Shown here: in pieces, positions 26,326 to 35,400 of the stretch
Numbering within the stretch: position 1 is the stretch's first letter
Layout: every line of letters begins with the position of its first letter
Assembly: GCF_014201875.1 (NCBI RefSeq)
Contig: NZ_JACHFL010000006.1
Location: 1 to 64,000 of the forward strand
Direction of reading: 5' to 3'
Source: Deinococcus humi
GTDB taxonomy: Bacteria > Deinococcota > Deinococci > Deinococcales > Deinococcaceae
DNA: 64,000 nucleotides
The notes under the pieces: generated by a model
What the model saw: the letters and a program-made list of their open reading frames with translations, nothing else
What the model was told of the DNA's origin: nothing
Databases searched by the model: none
Position numbers and translations under genes: made by a program

Positions 26326-29300
26326 ATGGACCCCGAGCTGTACGAACTTCTTGAGGAGGGTGACCCCGGGGACGAGGTCGCGGTGGTCATGCGCCTGCTC
26401 GACCCTGCGCGTCCCCCTGCCGGAACGCGCGTGGTCGCCTCCTTCGGGGAGATCGTCACGGCACGGGTGCAGCGCGACAGCATCCCCGAAGTGTGGCGTG
26501 ATCCGCGGGTCGACAGCCTTAAGGCGCCCCGTGGCCTCAGCGCGGATCTGGAACCCTCTCCGATTCTGCATGACCTGAACGAGGATCTGACCTCCACTCC
26601 CAGCGACACCCGGCGCCCACCCGGGCTGGGTGTCACTGGGCGAGGGGTGGTGATCGGCGTCATCGACTGGGGCTGCGATTTCGCGCACCCGGACTTCCGC
26701 CACCCGGATGGCAGCACCCGCCTGCTCGCCCTGTGGGATCAGCGTCTGCGCGGCGAGATGGACACGTCGCCCTACGGCTACGGCCGGATCTTCGCTGCGG
26801 AGCGGATCAACGCGGCCCTGCAAAGTCCCGACCCCTACGCAGCCTTGGACTACCACCCTGCCGACGCGGACCCTGGCCTGGGCGCCCACGGCACGCATAC
26901 GCTGGGCATCGCGGGCGGCAACGGCCGGGGCGGCGGTCCCACGGGGGTGGCGCCTGGGGCTGATCTGGTGTTCGTCCATATGGGGGCCCGGGAAGGGCCG
27001 GACGCGGTGCCGCTGGGCAACTCGGTTGAGCTGCTGGAGGGGCTGGACCTGATCTCACGGATCGCGGCGGGGCGGCCCTGCGCGGTCAACCTGAGCCTGG
27101 GGCGGCACGCAGGTGAAAAGACGGGGCGCAGCCTGGTCGAACGGGCGCTGGATGCCTGGGTGTCGCTGGCCCCGGGCCGTGCCATCGGCCAGAGCTGCGG
27201 CAACTACTTCGAGCGCCGCACCCACACCGAGTGGACCCTGCGTCCCGGCGGAAGGCACCGCTTCGAGATCCGGGTCAATCCCGGCGACCGCAGTCCCAAC
27301 GAACTTGACCTGTGGTACCCGGGCCGTGACCGTCTGGGCGTGGAGGTCTGCTCGGCGGACGGCCGCTTCCGGGTGCAGGCAGCGCGGGGCGAGCGGGCCA
27401 CGGCGCAGCTGGAGGGCCGCGAAGTGGTGCGCCTCTACCACCGCGCCTTTGACCCCAACAACGGGGATCATCAGGTCAGCGTGCGTTTCGAGGTCGTGCC
27501 AGGCGTCACCTCCTGGGAGGTCACCCTGACCGGTGAGGACGTGCAGGACGGCCGCGTCCACGCCTGGATCGAGCGCGACAGTGCCTGCGGGAGCTGCCAG
27601 TCGCGCTTTCCCCGGGAGGAGGCAGATGCCCAGGTCACCCTAGGCACCATCTGCACGGGGTACCGCACCCTGGCAGTGGGTGCCTACGACCCTCACCGCG
27701 AGGACCGGCCGCTGGGCCGCTTCTCCAGCAGCGGCCCCACCCGCGATGGGCGGCCCAAGCCTGACCTGATCGCCCCCGGCGTGATGATCCTGGCCCCCCG
27801 CTCACGGGCGCGAGACGGGGGTGAGGACCGGCTCTACACCCGCATGTCCGGCACCAGCATGGCTGCGCCGCACATCACCGGCACGCTTGCCCTGATGTTC
27901 GAGGCCGCCGGGGAACCGCTCGATATCGTCAGGACCCGGCGCCTGCTGCTCGCCAGTTGTGAGCCCGCCGGGCCTGAACTGGACCCCGCCCGCGTCGGCA
28001 GCGGCTACCTGGACACCCTGCGGGCGGTGCAGGCGGCGCAGTCCGGCCACGTTGTCCCACCGTCCCTGAGAGAGGAGGCCAGGCCCATGTCCGATTTCAT
28101 CGCCCTGCCCGAAGACCTTCCACCCGAAGAGGCGCCGGCCGAACCTCTCCCAGATGTCGTGAGCGGCCTGCCCGACGACGAAACTCTCAGAGAGGAGGCC
28201 TTCTACTCCGACGCGGCTTCCCCGCACATGGCGCTGGAGTCCGCCCCTATGCCCGAAGGCGAGGACGAGTCCTTCGCCTCCGATGTGGACCCGGACCTGA
28301 CCGCCCTGGAATTCGCCTCTGCCCCGGAGACAGAGACCGAAGCGTTCTCCCAGGCAAGAATGGACCGGGCCACCGACCGGGACCAGCCGGCGGGCCTGCG
28401 CTTTCTGGAGCAGTTCGAGGCCGGGCTGGACCGGGATCACCCCCCCTCGGCGGCGCAGGTGCTGCGGGAGGCAGCCTGCCTGCCCCAGGCCGCCAACTCC
28501 TGGAGCGGCCCGCTGCGGCCGCACGAGGTCTGGCAGGCCTACGGCGCGGGGGAGTTCCCGGCCGTCCGCGCGGCGATGGACCCGGCGCTGACGCTGGTCG
28601 GGGCCCCGGGCGGGACGCTGCCGGGGCTTGAGCCGGGCGATCTCCTGGTGCAGCGAGCAGGCGGCAGCCCCTTCACCACGGTATCGGTGGTGCGCGCCCC
28701 GGGAGTGGGCTCCGCGCCAGTCTGGCGTGTGGCCGGTGGAGACGTGCGCCCCACCCAGGGATGGGCGCTCGACGGTGCGGGGCGGGTGGGCGCCAACACG
28801 GTCGTGCTGCGGCCCCACGCCGCGCCGCCGGCCTTCGCTGACACCACGGACGCCGCTGAGGTTGCCGGACGCTGCCCCGAGGTCACCGTGGCCCCCGCCG
28901 ACCGCCCCCGGCTCCTTACCCGCGGCTCGGTCCACCCCGCCGTGCGCGAGGTGCAGCGGAAACTGAGTGCCTTTCACCTGGCCCAGCTCCTGCGCGGCCA
29001 GCCGGGTCTGCCGGGCGCACCGCTCACCGAGGACTGCGTCTACGGCGCCCTCACCCAGGGGGCCGTGCTGGAATTCCAGCGCCAGGTCTTCCCTGGCCTG
29101 AACGCCGAACACGACGGCAAGGTCGGCGCCCGTACCTGGGCCCAACTCGACGCGGTGGTCCTGCTGCCCGGCGCGGCGCCACTGGCCGCGCTGACGGTGG
29201 AGGGGCTCGACCTGCTCGACGACGGCCTGACCCGGCCGCTGACCTGGGACGACGTGATCGGGCTGGATGTAATCCGGGCCAACGTCCGCCTGACGGTGTC

Positions 29301-31836
29301 TGGCCTGCCCCAGGCGGTGCTGCCTGCCGAGATGGACGTGGTGGTGTCGAGCCGCCCGCCCAACCGCGACGCGGGGACCGCCACGCTGGACGCGGGGGTA
29401 ACGCTGCGCCTGCCGCGCGTCTCCTCCGAACCCGGCGGGCGGGCGCGCTACGGGCTCTCGCGTGCTCCTGGCGATCTGGGCGCCTTCCTGGCCGTGGAAA
29501 CCCTCCGCAAGGAGGTGACGACGCTGGTCCGGCAGCCGGATCACCTGGGGCCGGGCACCAGCGACGCGGCTTTCCGGGACACGCTGGGCTGGGCGCCACG
29601 CGGACGGGCCACCCTCCCGAACAGCCGCAGCGGCACCACGGGCGATCCGGCAGGCGAGGTGCCTGACGCCCGCAAGCTCTTCCTGGCCGCGGGTGTGGAG
29701 GTGCTGGAGGTCATGGCCCTGCCGCTGCCGGGCGTCCAGGTGTCCGTACCGCCCGCACGGGCTTTGATCCGGAGTCCCGCTGACGTGGTGTATTACTCCG
29801 GCCACGGCTCCAGCGCGCACAACTGCCTGCTGTTTGAGGGCATCTCGCGCGAGGAGTCGTGCTGGCTGAAACCTGCCGAGCTGGTGCCGCACTGGCGCAG
29901 CCCGCTGGACCTCGACGTGCTGATCCTGGCGGGCTGTTCGGTGCTGCGGGTGGACTTTCCCACCTTCGGCGATCCGGGCGGCAACGGACTCGCCTGGGCG
30001 CGGCTGCTCACCACCCACGGCGGCCCGCTGCGGGCGATCCTGGGCTACGGTGGCGGGGCTCCGGCCGATGCGAGAGGTGGCGACGACATCGCCCGGGCGA
30101 TGGCCGCCCGGATGGCGGCCGGATCACGCGACTTCGCTCGCGACTGGCTGGAGGTAAACGAGGCCGCCCGGGCCTGGAACGCTGTCGCCATCGACACCCG
30201 GGGCTACTGGGACTTCACGACCTTCCACAACATCCGCGGACCGCGGCCGCTGCCCTCGGGGGCCGGGGAGAGCGTCCTGCCGGGAGACGCCGAGGCGGGC
30301 GAGAGCGCCGACCTGCCCGACGCCTTCTTTGCCGGAGTGCGTGAGGTCGCGGCTGCCATCGGCGCCCAGCCGCTGCATCTCCTGCAGGTGATGATGGCCG
30401 AGAGCGGCATCCGCCCGGCCGCCCACAATCCGCATGGCCACGCCAGCGGCCTGATCCAGTTCATGCCCGCCACCCTGGTGCGCCTGGGCTGGACGGCGGG
30501 CCACGAGGCTTTCCGGCAGCTGGGGGCCGTGGAGCAACTCCCCTTCGTGCTGCGCTTCTACCGGCCGTACCGGGCAGCGGGACTGACCTCCACCGCCCGG
30601 CTGTACCAGGCGACCTTCCTGCCCGTAACCCTGGCGCTGGGTTCGGACCCGGACACCGTGCTCGCCGGACGCGAGGGTCCCTACCCCGCTGCCTATGCCG
30701 GAAACCGTGGCCTGGACCGCCGGGGCGACGGCACCATCCGGGTCTCTGACCTGACGGCGGCAGTGGACCGGCAATGCCGGGGCCCTCGCTGGGAAGAGGC
30801 CCGCGCCCGGCTGGAGGGAACCTCACCGCTGCCCGTCCCGCCGTACCCGCCCAGCCCCACACCACCGGGCCCCACTCCTCCCAGCCCTGGCGGGCGGCCC
30901 ACCCTGCGCGTCGGTGCCCGGGGCGAGGCGGTGCGGGACGCCCAGCGGCAGCTCAATGCCGTTCACGCCCGCCTGATGGCCTCCGGACAGCCGGGGCTGC
31001 CCGGCGCTCCCCTCGTGGAGGACGGCTCTTTCGGTCCCCGAACCCGCGCGGCCGTCGTCGCCTTCCAGCAGCGTGCCTTTCCCGGTCAGCCGCGCGAGCA
31101 TGATGGGGTGATTGGGCCCCGCACCTGGACGCAGCTCGACATCTGGGCGGGTGGGTCCGCACCGGGTCCGGTGCCGCCCATCCCGGATCCTCCCCAGCCT
31201 GGCCCACCTGCCCCGAACACCCCCTGGTCCATCCTGAGAACGGACGCTGTGCGGATTGCGCTGGAAGAATATGCCCGCTGGCACCCCGGCGGGACGGCGC
31301 ATACGGAAACTGACCCGGCGATGCGCCCGGTGCTGCGCGGGTACTGGATGGAGGGCGTGGGGTTGGGGGGCGCCGCCGCCGATCAGGCCATCGAGGGCCG
31401 CCTGGCCTGGAGCGCCGCCTTCATCTCCTGGGTGATGCGCCGGGCGGGGGCAGGGCCGCTCTTCAGCTATGCCTCGGGCCACACCGTCTACTGCGCCGCC
31501 GCCAAACGCAACCGCACGGCGGGTGACCTCAGCAATCCCTTCTGGCTTTACCGCATCACCGAGCGGGCGCCCGAGGTGGGTGACCTCGTCTGCACCGGGC
31601 GCCAGGACAGTGGTGTGACCTACGACAACGTGGACGACGGCCAGTTCCGCGCTTCCCACTGTGACGTGGTGGTGGAGGTGACGCCCGGGCGACTCGGCGT
31701 GATCGGCGGCAACGTGGGCGACACGGTGGGGCGCAAGGTGCTGCGGATCGGCGCGGATGGCCGGATGCTCACGGACGGCGGGCAGCGCCAGTATTTCGCG
31801 GTGCTGCGGGTCCGCACCGACCACCGCCAGGAATAG
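26326..31836 (+). CDS. Giant multidomain protein: subtilase, PG-binding, caspase-like, transglycosylase-like, DUF2272-like
   Basis: 1836 residues, no signal peptide. Residues about 105-560 form an S8 subtilisin-like protease with Asp114 (VIDWGCD), His188 (HGTHTLGI), oxyanion Asn in SCGN, and Ser511 (GTSMAAPH); an extra beta region is inserted before the Ser. An acidic linker follows, then a peptidoglycan-binding domain (about 862-945). Around 1150-1290 there is a caspase-like His/Cys pair (YYSGHGSS with His1160, ILAGCSVL with Cys1204). An SLT-like domain (about 1345-1490) has Glu1359 in MMAESGIRP and GLIQFMPATL. A second binding domain (about 1525-1607) and a DUF2272-like end (WSAAFISWVMRRAG) complete it. 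The domain set implies proteolysis coupled to wall processing; the substrate is unknown. Confidence 0.85.
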   Translation: MDPELYELLEEGDPGDEVAVVMRLLDPARPPAGTRVVASFGEIVTARVQRDSIPEVWRDPRVDSLKAPRGLSADLEPSPILHDLNEDLTSTPSDTRRPPGLGVTGRGVVIGVIDWGCDFAHPDFRHPDGSTRLLALWDQRLRGEMDTSPYGYGRIFAAERINAALQSPDPYAALDYHPADADPGLGAHGTHTLGIAGGNGRGGGPTGVAPGADLVFVHMGAREGPDAVPLGNSVELLEGLDLISRIAAGRPCAVNLSLGRHAGEKTGRSLVERALDAWVSLAPGRAIGQSCGNYFERRTHTEWTLRPGGRHRFEIRVNPGDRSPNELDLWYPGRDRLGVEVCSADGRFRVQAARGERATAQLEGREVVRLYHRAFDPNNGDHQVSVRFEVVPGVTSWEVTLTGEDVQDGRVHAWIERDSACGSCQSRFPREEADAQVTLGTICTGYRTLAVGAYDPHREDRPLGRFSSSGPTRDGRPKPDLIAPGVMILAPRSRARDGGEDRLYTRMSGTSMAAPHITGTLALMFEAAGEPLDIVRTRRLLLASCEPAGPELDPARVGSGYLDTLRAVQAAQSGHVVPPSLREEARPMSDFIALPEDLPPEEAPAEPLPDVVSGLPDDETLREEAFYSDAASPHMALESAPMPEGEDESFASDVDPDLTALEFASAPETETEAFSQARMDRATDRDQPAGLRFLEQFEAGLDRDHPPSAAQVLREAACLPQAANSWSGPLRPHEVWQAYGAGEFPAVRAAMDPALTLVGAPGGTLPGLEPGDLLVQRAGGSPFTTVSVVRAPGVGSAPVWRVAGGDVRPTQGWALDGAGRVGANTVVLRPHAAPPAFADTTDAAEVAGRCPEVTVAPADRPRLLTRGSVHPAVREVQRKLSAFHLAQLLRGQPGLPGAPLTEDCVYGALTQGAVLEFQRQVFPGLNAEHDGKVGARTWAQLDAVVLLPGAAPLAALTVEGLDLLDDGLTRPLTWDDVIGLDVIRANVRLTVSGLPQAVLPAEMDVVVSSRPPNRDAGTATLDAGVTLRLPRVSSEPGGRARYGLSRAPGDLGAFLAVETLRKEVTTLVRQPDHLGPGTSDAAFRDTLGWAPRGRATLPNSRSGTTGDPAGEVPDARKLFLAAGVEVLEVMALPLPGVQVSVPPARALIRSPADVVYYSGHGSSAHNCLLFEGISREESCWLKPAELVPHWRSPLDLDVLILAGCSVLRVDFPTFGDPGGNGLAWARLLTTHGGPLRAILGYGGGAPADARGGDDIARAMAARMAAGSRDFARDWLEVNEAARAWNAVAIDTRGYWDFTTFHNIRGPRPLPSGAGESVLPGDAEAGESADLPDAFFAGVREVAAAIGAQPLHLLQVMMAESGIRPAAHNPHGHASGLIQFMPATLVRLGWTAGHEAFRQLGAVEQLPFVLRFYRPYRAAGLTSTARLYQATFLPVTLALGSDPDTVLAGREGPYPAAYAGNRGLDRRGDGTIRVSDLTAAVDRQCRGPRWEEARARLEGTSPLPVPPYPPSPTPPGPTPPSPGGRPTLRVGARGEAVRDAQRQLNAVHARLMASGQPGLPGAPLVEDGSFGPRTRAAVVAFQQRAFPGQPREHDGVIGPRTWTQLDIWAGGSAPGPVPPIPDPPQPGPPAPNTPWSILRTDAVRIALEEYARWHPGGTAHTETDPAMRPVLRGYWMEGVGLGGAAADQAIEGRLAWSAAFISWVMRRAGAGPLFSYASGHTVYCAAAKRNRTAGDLSNPFWLYRITERAPEVGDLVCTGRQDSGVTYDNVDDGQFRASHCDVVVEVTPGRLGVIGGNVGDTVGRKVLRIGADGRMLTDGGQRQYFAVLRVRTDHRQE

Positions 31837-31861
31837 GACCGCCCGAGCCACAGGAGGCCAC

Positions 31862-34585
31862 ATGACCGCGTCCTTCGATTCCCCCACCCTCCCCTTAGCC
31901 CCCAATCTCTCAACCCGCGCGTCCCCGGGCCGGGAAGAGGTGCGGCACGTGCCAGGGCTGGAGAGTCACCAGGGCCCGGGGCCGGCCCTGATCCTGCGCT
32001 GGAACACCCTGGGCGTCACGGGGACGGTGGACGTGGTCCTGCACTTCCACGGCTTCTCGGGGCGCGGCGCGGCGATGAACCTCGTGAGCGACAAGGAGGC
32101 GGCCAGCGGTCTCGACTGGGGCGACCCGAGCGGGCTGGACCCGGCCCAGGGGCGGACCCGGCCCACGCTGGCCCTGCTGCCCCGCGGCCACTTCTACGGT
32201 GGGCGCACGGGGACCGGGTACGATTTCCCGGCCCTGATGCGGCCGGGCGGGTCGCGCGCGCTGATCGGCTGGAGCCTGACGCGTTTCGCGGCGCGCGTGG
32301 GGGTGCCCACGCTGACCCCTGGCCGGCTGATCCTCACGGCGCATTCGGGCGGGGGCGCGGCGCTGTGGCGGGTGCTGGATGACCTCAACCCGCATGAAGT
32401 TCACGTCTTCGACGCCCTCTACCAGAGCCCGGGCCCCCTGCTGCGCTGGGCAGCGCGGCGCATTGAGGCCGACGCGTCGGCCTCGGGAGATCTGGAAACC
32501 CACATGCGCGAGGATGGAGGCGCCTTGCGGGTGCTCTACACCGCGCATGGGGGCACCGCCGGAAACAGCCTGGAAGCCCGGCGGGGCCTCGACCGGCTGC
32601 TGGCGGCGCACCCGCAGCTCCGGCGCTGGTACGCCGTCGAACTCACGGCCACCTCGCATGGCGAGGTGCCGCGCCGCTTCGGCTGGAGGCTGCTCAGGGA
32701 TGCGGGGGCGGCGCTGCCGGGTCACTCACCCTCCGGCACGCCGGCCACCCCCCCGGGAACGGGCGGACAGCCCACCCTGCGCCCCGGTGCGCGGGGCGAG
32801 GCCGTGAGAGAGGCACAGCGCAAACTCAACGCCGCGCACGCCCATGAGGTGGCTGCCGGGCGGCTCGGTCTCCCCGGCGCTCCCCTCACCGAGGACGGGG
32901 CCTTCGGGCGCAGGACGCAGGCGGCCGTCATCGCCTTTCAGCGCCTGGCCTTCCCAGGCGAACCGGGCCAGCACGACGGGGTGATCGGTCCGGCGACCTG
33001 GGCCCGGCTGGAGGGAGTGGGGAGCGCTCGTCCTGCCGGCAGCCCGGACGCCACTTCCCTGGACGAGGCAGCCTCTGAATTCCCCGATGAGGAAGAGGCC
33101 CAAGGGGCGCCTCCCCCATTGCCGGTGACCGCCCAGCCCCGTGCGGTGCCCCGGGATGACCCGGTGCCCTTTGCACCGCCCCCTGCCCCCGGCGCCTTCT
33201 GGCCCCTGCGAACCGACGACCCACGGGGACGGCTGGTGTCCTACGTCACCGCAGAGGGCCGGACGGTCGGCCGGGCCGGGCGGATTTTCATGGCCCAGCG
33301 CCAGGGCACCCGTGACGGCCAGACACTCCCCCGCTGGCACGTGGGCCTGGACCTGTACGCCCGGGCGGGCGACACGGTGGTCGCGTGCGAGGCAGGCCGC
33401 ATCACCGAGTTCGCCTTCTTCTACCGGGCGCGGTCCGGCCAGCGCACCTACCGTTTGCTGGTGGCCCACCAGGGGGTGGTCGCTAATTACGGTGAGGTCA
33501 CCGCCGACTCGCTGACCCGGCACGGCCTATCTGTCGGGGCCCCGGTACGGGCGGGGCAGCCCATCGGTGTGGTGAGCGACACGAACATGCTGCATTTCGA
33601 GACCTACACGCCAGGCACCAGCCGGAGCTTCCAGTGGTGGCCTGACCGACCGCGCCCGGAAAACTTGCTGAACCCGACCCGCTACCTGCTTGCTCTGCAG
33701 GCCCGGGGGGAAGGCCACACGGCGCCTGCCCCGGCGGAGCCGGTGGCAGGCGGTACGGAACCTGAGCCCGGAAACGCCCCGGCGCCCCTCACCGGCCCGC
33801 GCGTCCCCCAGGGCTTCCGGGCGGTGGCGCGGCGGGGCCAGGTGCGCGGGCTCGCCCGTTATGGCGGCAGACGGGTGGACGAGGTGCTGGGGGGGCTGGC
33901 GGCGGCGGGGCGCATCACACTGACGAGAGAGGACATCGACACCCTCCAGCGCGTCGCCAACGTCGAGACTGGAGGTCTGATCCAGGGGCTGAACACCTGG
34001 GACAGCGCCGTGGTCAGCATCGGCTTCATGCAGTGGACCCTCCAGCACGGCAAGCTGCAGGAGTGGATTCGCCGGGCCACGGCCGCCTTTGCGCGTCACG
34101 GCATTGAACTGGACCCCGCCCGCACCTACCTCTGGACCCGGGAAGGCCGGACCGTTGCTGAGCAGGGAGCCATCCGGGGGGCCGCCACCCGCGACGAGTT
34201 GCGCTGGGACGGCTGGGCACAGCGTTTCTTCAGCGCGGGCCTGGACGAGGAGGCCGTGGTCATTGAGGCCGCTCTGGCCCTAGAACACCTGCGGCGGCAC
34301 CGCACGGGCCTGCGGGCCTACCTGCAGAACCCGGCGCTGTATGACGTATTCATGGGCCATTACCGTGCCTCGCTCAGAGTGCGGGGGCTCTTTCAAGCGG
34401 CCTACAACAACCTGCCAGCGGCCGCCAAACGCGGCACGGCAACTGCGCTGGGCGCGGCAGGGGCCATGGACTCCGAACGCTTCGCAGCGCTGCTGGCCGA
34501 GGCGCTGCTGGCGGCTTACGCTGAGCGCGCCGACAATGGAACACGCATCGTGTCCGAAACGCGTACCGGGGCACGCATGTCCTGA
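31862..34585 (+). CDS. Multidomain wall-active protein: alpha/beta hydrolase, PG-binding, M23, lysozyme-like
   Basis: 907 residues, no signal peptide. Residues about 30-280 look like an alpha/beta hydrolase (VVLHFHGFSGR; nucleophile Ser162 in LTAHSGGG; FDALY; SHGEVPRRFGW). A peptidoglycan-binding domain lies at about 303-385. An M23-type LytM domain follows (about 450-610) with zinc ligands His493 and Asp497 (WHVGLDLY) and His578. The usual HxH reads MLH, so its first His is replaced by Met. The C-terminal domain (about 680-890) resembles a lysozyme-like fold with candidate Glu702 (VANVETGG). The ATG at 31862 is chosen over 31757 because ACAGGAGG precedes it. It begins 25 bp after the giant gene and ends the cassette. 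Confidence 0.83.
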   Translation: MTASFDSPTLPLAPNLSTRASPGREEVRHVPGLESHQGPGPALILRWNTLGVTGTVDVVLHFHGFSGRGAAMNLVSDKEAASGLDWGDPSGLDPAQGRTRPTLALLPRGHFYGGRTGTGYDFPALMRPGGSRALIGWSLTRFAARVGVPTLTPGRLILTAHSGGGAALWRVLDDLNPHEVHVFDALYQSPGPLLRWAARRIEADASASGDLETHMREDGGALRVLYTAHGGTAGNSLEARRGLDRLLAAHPQLRRWYAVELTATSHGEVPRRFGWRLLRDAGAALPGHSPSGTPATPPGTGGQPTLRPGARGEAVREAQRKLNAAHAHEVAAGRLGLPGAPLTEDGAFGRRTQAAVIAFQRLAFPGEPGQHDGVIGPATWARLEGVGSARPAGSPDATSLDEAASEFPDEEEAQGAPPPLPVTAQPRAVPRDDPVPFAPPPAPGAFWPLRTDDPRGRLVSYVTAEGRTVGRAGRIFMAQRQGTRDGQTLPRWHVGLDLYARAGDTVVACEAGRITEFAFFYRARSGQRTYRLLVAHQGVVANYGEVTADSLTRHGLSVGAPVRAGQPIGVVSDTNMLHFETYTPGTSRSFQWWPDRPRPENLLNPTRYLLALQARGEGHTAPAPAEPVAGGTEPEPGNAPAPLTGPRVPQGFRAVARRGQVRGLARYGGRRVDEVLGGLAAAGRITLTREDIDTLQRVANVETGGLIQGLNTWDSAVVSIGFMQWTLQHGKLQEWIRRATAAFARHGIELDPARTYLWTREGRTVAEQGAIRGAATRDELRWDGWAQRFFSAGLDEEAVVIEAALALEHLRRHRTGLRAYLQNPALYDVFMGHYRASLRVRGLFQAAYNNLPAAAKRGTATALGAAGAMDSERFAALLAEALLAAYAERADNGTRIVSETRTGARMS

Positions 34586-34625
34586 AGGGTCCTCAGGGAT
34601 GTCTTGCACCAGAGGAGACCAGACC

Positions 34626-34642
34626 GGTGACAGCCTGTCACC
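34626..34642. repeat. Short inverted repeat after the cassette
   Basis: GGTGACA-GCC-TGTCACC, 40 bp after the last cassette gene. There is no T-run, so it is at best a weak terminator. Confidence 0.3.
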
Positions 34643-34710
34643 AGCCTGACTGGCAAATGTCATCGCGCTGTTTGCGCCGCCAGTAGGCCTCCAGGACTGA
34701 TTGACTACAG

Positions 34711-34990
34711 TCAGAGACAGCGTTTTTTCCGGGGGCTGGTCCCTGTCCCACTTGACCCATGCATGGTGAGGGAGGCCTCGGTCAGCGTACAGAGGGTCTG
34801 CGCATCATGGTCCTGGATGGCAAGGACCGCCCGGCGTCTCCGTTCTTCAGGATTAAGGTCACTCCAGCTCCTGGCCCGGTCAAAAGCCGTCGTTCGAATG
34901 ACGTCAAGGGTCAGGGTCACACCCCACAGATAACCAAGATTAACGACAATACACCCCATTCCGATGGTGGTTTTGCCTGTTTCGTTCATT
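34711..34990 (-). pseudogene. Possible tyrosine-recombinase N-terminal relic
   Basis: The complement reads AFDRARSWSDLNPEERRRRAV, then DAQTLCTLTEASLTMHGSSG, resembling the N-terminal SAM-like segment of XerD-type integrases that I associate with Deinococcus. The catalytic part is missing. If correct, an integrase gene has decayed next to the cassette. Confidence 0.4.
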
Positions 34991-35019
34991 TCGTAAGATG
35001 GGGATGGGAGGGCCCGCCC

Positions 35020-35400
35020 ATGACCACCCCCTTCCTCCCCACCCCCGCCGATACCGAAGCCGCCCGCCAGCAACTTCTCCTAATCCGCAGGACTCCGCTG
35101 CCCAACCGGCTCGCCGGCATCCTCGAAGATCTCCTGGGGCAACTCGCGGTCGGCAAGGCCGTTCAGGTGGTGACCCTAGAACCAGAGATCACCACCCAGC
35201 AGGCCGCCGACCTCCTGAACGTCAGCCGGCCCTACCTGGTCAAACTTGTCGAGGAAGGAACGCTGCCCCACCGCAAAGTCGGCCCACGGCGCCGCCTGTG
35301 CCTGAAAGACGTCCTCGCGTACAAGGCCCGCCTCGAAATGCAGCGTCAGCAGGCACTGCAAGCACTCGCCGACGACCTGCAGGAGCTGGGCCTCGACTGA
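35020..35400 (+). CDS. Excisionase-type helix-turn-helix antitoxin
   Basis: 126 residues. A DNA-binding domain of the MerR/excisionase type lies at about 55-105 (ITTQQAADLLNVSRPYLVKLVEEGTLPHRKVGPRRRLCLKDVLAY). GGGAGGG precedes the ATG at 35020, which is preferred over the far-upstream start at 34759. Its stop shares a base with the start of the downstream PIN gene, a typical antitoxin-toxin arrangement, so autorepression and neutralisation of the PIN protein are inferred. Confidence 0.8.
   Translation: MTTPFLPTPADTEAARQQLLLIRRTPLPNRLAGILEDLLGQLAVGKAVQVVTLEPEITTQQAADLLNVSRPYLVKLVEEGTLPHRKVGPRRRLCLKDVLAYKARLEMQRQQALQALADDLQELGLD

Noticed and set aside
26807..30018. Long minus-strand open frames (for example 27802-30018, 738 codons) opposite the giant protein
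   Set aside because: They are shadows of a very GC-rich gene. The composition is dominated by Arg, Gly, His and Gln with no motifs, while the plus strand shows clear catalytic motifs throughout.
21435..34585. Cassette considered as a contractile injection system or prophage
   Set aside because: No tail sheath, tube, baseplate, spike, capsid or terminase sequence is present in the window. Only wall-active and scaffold-like proteins are seen.
34626..34642. Inverted repeat after the cassette as a rho-independent terminator
   Set aside because: The stem is only seven pairs and no T-run follows, so it is listed only as a repeat.
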